Shown: in pieces, positions 60,451 to 64,000 of the stretch | Position numbering within the stretch: the first letter of the stretch is position 1 | Layout: each line of letters begins with the position of its first letter | From: Chromobotia macracanthus | Lineage: Eukaryota > Chordata > Actinopteri > Cypriniformes > Botiidae | Assembly (NCBI GenBank): GCA_036877525.1 | Contig: JAZGTH010000002.1 | Span: 6,618,501 to 6,682,500, forward strand | DNA length: 64,000 nucleotides | Direction of reading: 5' to 3' | Made by a program: the position numbers and the translations under genes | Notes under the pieces: model-generated | Seen by the model: the letters and a program-made list of their open reading frames with translations, nothing else | Told to the model about the DNA's origin: nothing | Database searches by the model: none

Positions 60451-61070
60451 ACCGATCCTCTGATATTTCTGTCTCTGTGCATAACTGTGATCCAAACTAT
60501 AGACGGAAGAACTGGGAGGTAGAGAAAAAAATGCAAAAAATCTGCAAATTATTAAAAGTTTTGCCTTGAACTGGGTTATGCCTCTGTGTAGCTTAAATAA
60601 AGGGTCATGCTAGCAGGCTTAAAAGGGAATAATAGAAGGATTTTTCTATCTTTTTTGTGCCTTATGTCTTAATTAGTTAAAAAATGAGGAGGAGTAAGAC
60701 TAAAGCTTGCTTTTTTTGAGCAAGAACATAGGACCTATGTGTTCTTATGCGTATTTATAAGGTTTACATAGTCATGCTAAGAAACACCTTAAATCAGTCT
60801 AAATTAAGTTGTTGGTTGTCTGAGCCTGTATGTCTCAAACAGTATTGTTGAAAAACAATAGGTTATGGCCTTTACACGTGCTTATGTATCAAATGTACAT
60901 GTTTGAGCTGTGTGTGTGGCAAGGGTAACCACTTTAAAGTGCTCATTGAAGTGTGATGACACAGAGACATGGTGATCAGTGCACCCATGAAAGAGAGAGT
61001 GGGAGTTGCATCTGTGTGTGTGTGTGGTGGTGGGTTTACGTAACCATATATTGGTGACAAATTTGTTAGA

Positions 61071-61251
61071 TTATATTGTTTATAGCTAACTTTGTATAAA
61101 AACAATAGAAGTCTATGGAATGTCCCTATTTAGATAAGTAAACGTGTGTGTGTGGTTATATTGTTTATAGCTAGCTGTATATAAAAAACAATACAAGTCC
61201 ATAGAATGTCACCATTCAGATAGACAAGTAAGTAAGTGAGTGTGTGTGTTG
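61071..61251. repeat. Tandem duplication of about 85-95 bp with TG tract
   Basis: ttatattgtttatagctaac (61071) and ttatattgtttatagctagc (61156) begin two copies. Each continues with acaata.aagtc.at.gaatgtc, agataagta or agtaagta, and a GTGTGTG run. The copies differ at many positions, so the duplication is not recent. The core is a microsatellite-linked sequence seen widely in cyprinids (from memory). Confidence 0.8.
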
Positions 61252-63419
61252 GAGGGGGAAGGGGGGGGACTTTTTGTTTGTTTGTCTCTGAGTAATTCAA
61301 GCTGGTTTTGTCTTCCAGTATAACTGTTATCTATCTATTTCTTTTTCTCTATATCTTCCACCCTCGTCTTTCCTCCCGTCTTGTTTTTAAACTCCTCAGA
61401 AAAGACATCTCCTTCCGCTCCATCTCATTTGTAAAGGGTTCTTCAGGTTCCTCTCAATAACGATCGCTTCTTGGGTCAAATTATAACTCTTGGTGCGGTC
61501 CTTTAGACATCTATTACTTCCATTTAAATATTTAAGCAACAGAGTTTTACAAGATCTCCCTTGGGTGCGTTTAAGAGGGCTGATACCACCTGCTCACTGT
61601 CCCATGATATGATGAATGGCGCTGAGGTGGAGTCATCCCAGATCAGGTAACTGGCCAAATTATAGCAGACACTAAGAAGCGCTTCGCACAATGACCTACA
61701 GAAAACAGTAGACAAAAGACCCTATTCTAGAGCTGGACAATACATTAGGACAGAGAAGATACCTGAGACAAAGTTGCATTTAGGGCTAGCGTCATACTGT
61801 CCATACTGCGAGATGTACCTGAAGACATTTGGGTAGATCAGTGCATGCTATGTGCCCAAATGTGTATTTATATTCAATAAATGTAGTTCAATTGTTTTGC
61901 TTTGTACACTGAAGCTTATACACTTCAAAGGTATGTGTTATTCATCCACCAGAGTAACTTCACATTATCAGATATTTCTGCTATCAGCTATATAACTTAA
62001 TTAATCTGCTCTTGACACTCGTTACTGAACAAGGGTCAACTTTGAAAATATCAAGGTTGTTTTTCAATCTTTGTGCTGTCTATTCAAGGTCAGCATTGAG
62101 GTCAAAGAAATGTTATTGAAACATGTTTTGGCCCAAAACATTGATTTTTGTGATATTGAGTTGGTTAGAAAAAGATGGAGATGAAATAGCACAATATTAT
62201 ATCTGTTTCTAAATTTCTGTTGAAAGCTGAATCTTGCTTGTCACTGCATTTCTGTTCATGATCATGTTAATTTAAATGTAGTTATGCTATACATTTAAGA
62301 ATAAATGAGTGAATATACATGACTGATGAAAAGATATGTACAATTACTTCTCTGGTTGTTTTACGTTTGTTGTTAATACCTTTTAAAGTTATTATGGGGG
62401 GTATATACAATGGTTTACCTTTCAATGTGGGCTTTGTGACCAAACTTTGGTGGGCAGGGTCCCTTATGCATCATGAAAAGGTGTGTGTCCCTGTAAGAGG
62501 CCCCATGTCCTAATCATCTGTCATCATCCTATTTAAAACTTTTTCACCTGCACCCTAATCCCTTATTATTTACCTGAGAGTCAGAATGACAAGCTCCTGT
62601 CTTTCTCTGTCTGTCTTTCTGTCTCTTTCACAATTGTATCATTTCATTGTTCTGTCTTGACTTTCTCACAATGATGATTAATTTGAAGGGCATAATACAA
62701 ATTGGACCGAAATTACACAGATGACAGACAGTGTTGGTGGGGGGTGCAGGTTTTGGGAGCCAAAGGACTAGATTGTGAAAAAGTTTTTGTGGGCTTGTTA
62801 TGGATGTCACATAACTGCAGTCACTAGCTCCCTGCAGCCAGAAAAATCCAGCTCACTGCTGGATTTATTCAGCCTGGTCCATCCATGTTATTGTGTCATT
62901 TTTTGACCTTTTGAGGTTGCAAATTAGATCCTGTTTCATACTTATTCACAGGGGAGATTATCACAGGTAAGCAAAGATTCCATTAATAATGCACTGTGGT
63001 GTTTTGTCTGTTGCCAGCAATCCACCCACAACAGGGACAAACAATGTGAGGCCATGAAGAATTCTTACTTATTGATTCACTAGCAATTTCCCAGCATTGA
63101 TTTCCCTTTGTTACCACCTTCCTATCTAAGTCATTCTGAATAATTGATGAGAAGGCGATATTCTCACCCTGAGGCTTTCCTGTTACACATGACAGCTTAC
63201 TCAGTGATGGTTCTCCTCTAGCCTGTCTAGAGGAAACACTCAATATCTCTGATTGTGGAGGCATTGTTTGGGTTGTATGGCCCATTTAAGAACTTCTCAA
63301 CAATATAAGCTAGTATTATGTTTAAATTCTGTTCACAATGGCAGTTAAGTTCAACACCATGTCTATCAACAGTTAACAGTCAATCCTGATCACTGTATCT
63401 TACTGTACCTTAATTTTGT

Positions 63420-63438
63420 AAAAAAAAAAAAAAAAAAA
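63420..63438. repeat. A19 homopolymer
   Basis: Nineteen consecutive A. It could be a retroposed tail, but no target-site duplication or body was recognised next to it. Confidence 0.9.
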
Positions 63439-64000
63439 GGCTTAACTTGTAACTGGAGCTTGGTAAAGTTAATTTAGTGAAGTTGACTGTATATCTTCAA
63501 ATAAAATGTATGGATCTAACTTAATTATCTTTTAATGTACATTGATGCAGTTCAAAAAATGGCAGGACTTCACAAATTACTTTGTATTATTTCTCAGTAC
63601 TATAAAGCAAGAAAAGATGTTGAGACCCTGACACAAACTCTCCTCTATGGTTTAGGGCTTTGGAGGTGTGTTGACTATGAAGTTTATGAAAACAAACAGC
63701 AGAGACTGGGCATTGAAGAGCTTTTGCTTACATATGGTTTGCGTTTATCTAAACCTCTCCATGCTATCTCCCTGCCCTTCTCTCTGAGAGAGATATTTCA
63801 GATGGTGAAAGCGAAAGGCTCGGAAATCCAGTCTTAGATGCACCACAAGGTCCAGAACACTGAACAATATGTATTGAAAGAAGCCATTCTCTTATTAAAA
63901 TGCTAAGTGCATGTTGCTTTTGGAATTTTCCAAAGGCCTTATTTAGGGGAAGTTGTTACGCTGGGAAAAATGGAAGCAGTTGATAGGAGAGGACAAAACA

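Larger units (their letters stand above)
40026..64000. other. Gene-free flank downstream of lmx1b
   Basis: No reading frame here looks like a protein domain. The next genes in the mammalian order, the zinc-finger genes ZBTB43 and ZBTB34, would show long C2H2 runs and are not seen. The stretch contains short repeat elements, microsatellites and several enhancer-like patches, listed separately. The parts 41460-43920, 44020-44740, 47480-48800, 49530-51100, 55150-57070, 57740-59000 and 61260-64000 are AT-rich and hold nothing I can name beyond simple repeats. Confidence 0.65.

Noticed and set aside
62945..62975. Possible mini-exon (ttattcacag ... cacag|gtaagc)
   Set aside because: Only a few bases between splice-like signals and no neighbouring exon. 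Chance is the simplest explanation.
1..64000. CRISPR arrays, rRNA, operons, integrated viruses
   Set aside because: None of the expected structures were seen. This is animal nuclear DNA with one developmental gene.

Overview
This is vertebrate genomic DNA, almost certainly from a teleost and most likely a cyprinid. It is AT-rich, carries interrupted genes with GT-AG introns, and contains interspersed repeats of the kind abundant in zebrafish and carp genomes: a tRNA-derived SINE, short elements whose ends read GGGATAGTTCACCC, and short elements rich in CCAGC/GCTGG. The fish assignment rests on remembered repeat families and was not checked by a search.

The only protein-coding gene I can support is lmx1b, a LIM-homeodomain transcription factor on the + strand. 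Its last six exons lie between 30223 and 38877. By the conserved eight-exon structure of vertebrate LMX1B they are exons 3 to 8. They encode the second LIM domain, the acidic linker, the homeodomain (split over three exons), a glutamine-rich stretch and the conserved C-terminus ending in SYFAS and a TGA stop. All junctions are GT-AG and all phases agree, giving 289 continuous residues. The start codon and first LIM domain (exons 1-2) were not seen and should lie upstream. A 3' UTR of about 1.1 kb follows, with AU-rich elements and an AATAAA signal at 40001.

Region by region: 1-30222 is read as the 3' part of the large intron 2. It holds no convincing exon but many patches that look like conserved regulatory DNA (TAATTA homeodomain cores, POU octamer, E-boxes, RFX X-boxes, CpG-bearing unique sequence in an AT-rich background). 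30223-38877 is the lmx1b exon cluster. 38878 to about 40025 is the 3' UTR. From about 40030 to 64000 is a gene-free downstream flank with more enhancer-like patches and scattered repeats.

I found no operon, CRISPR array, rRNA, functional tRNA or prophage, and nothing I would call a new biological system. The most interesting parts are the enhancer-like density around a developmental gene, an exon whose first bases copy a splice donor in the middle of the homeodomain, several perfect hairpins and palindromes, and small repeat families. Regulatory calls are inferences from base composition and motifs; conservation could not be tested.
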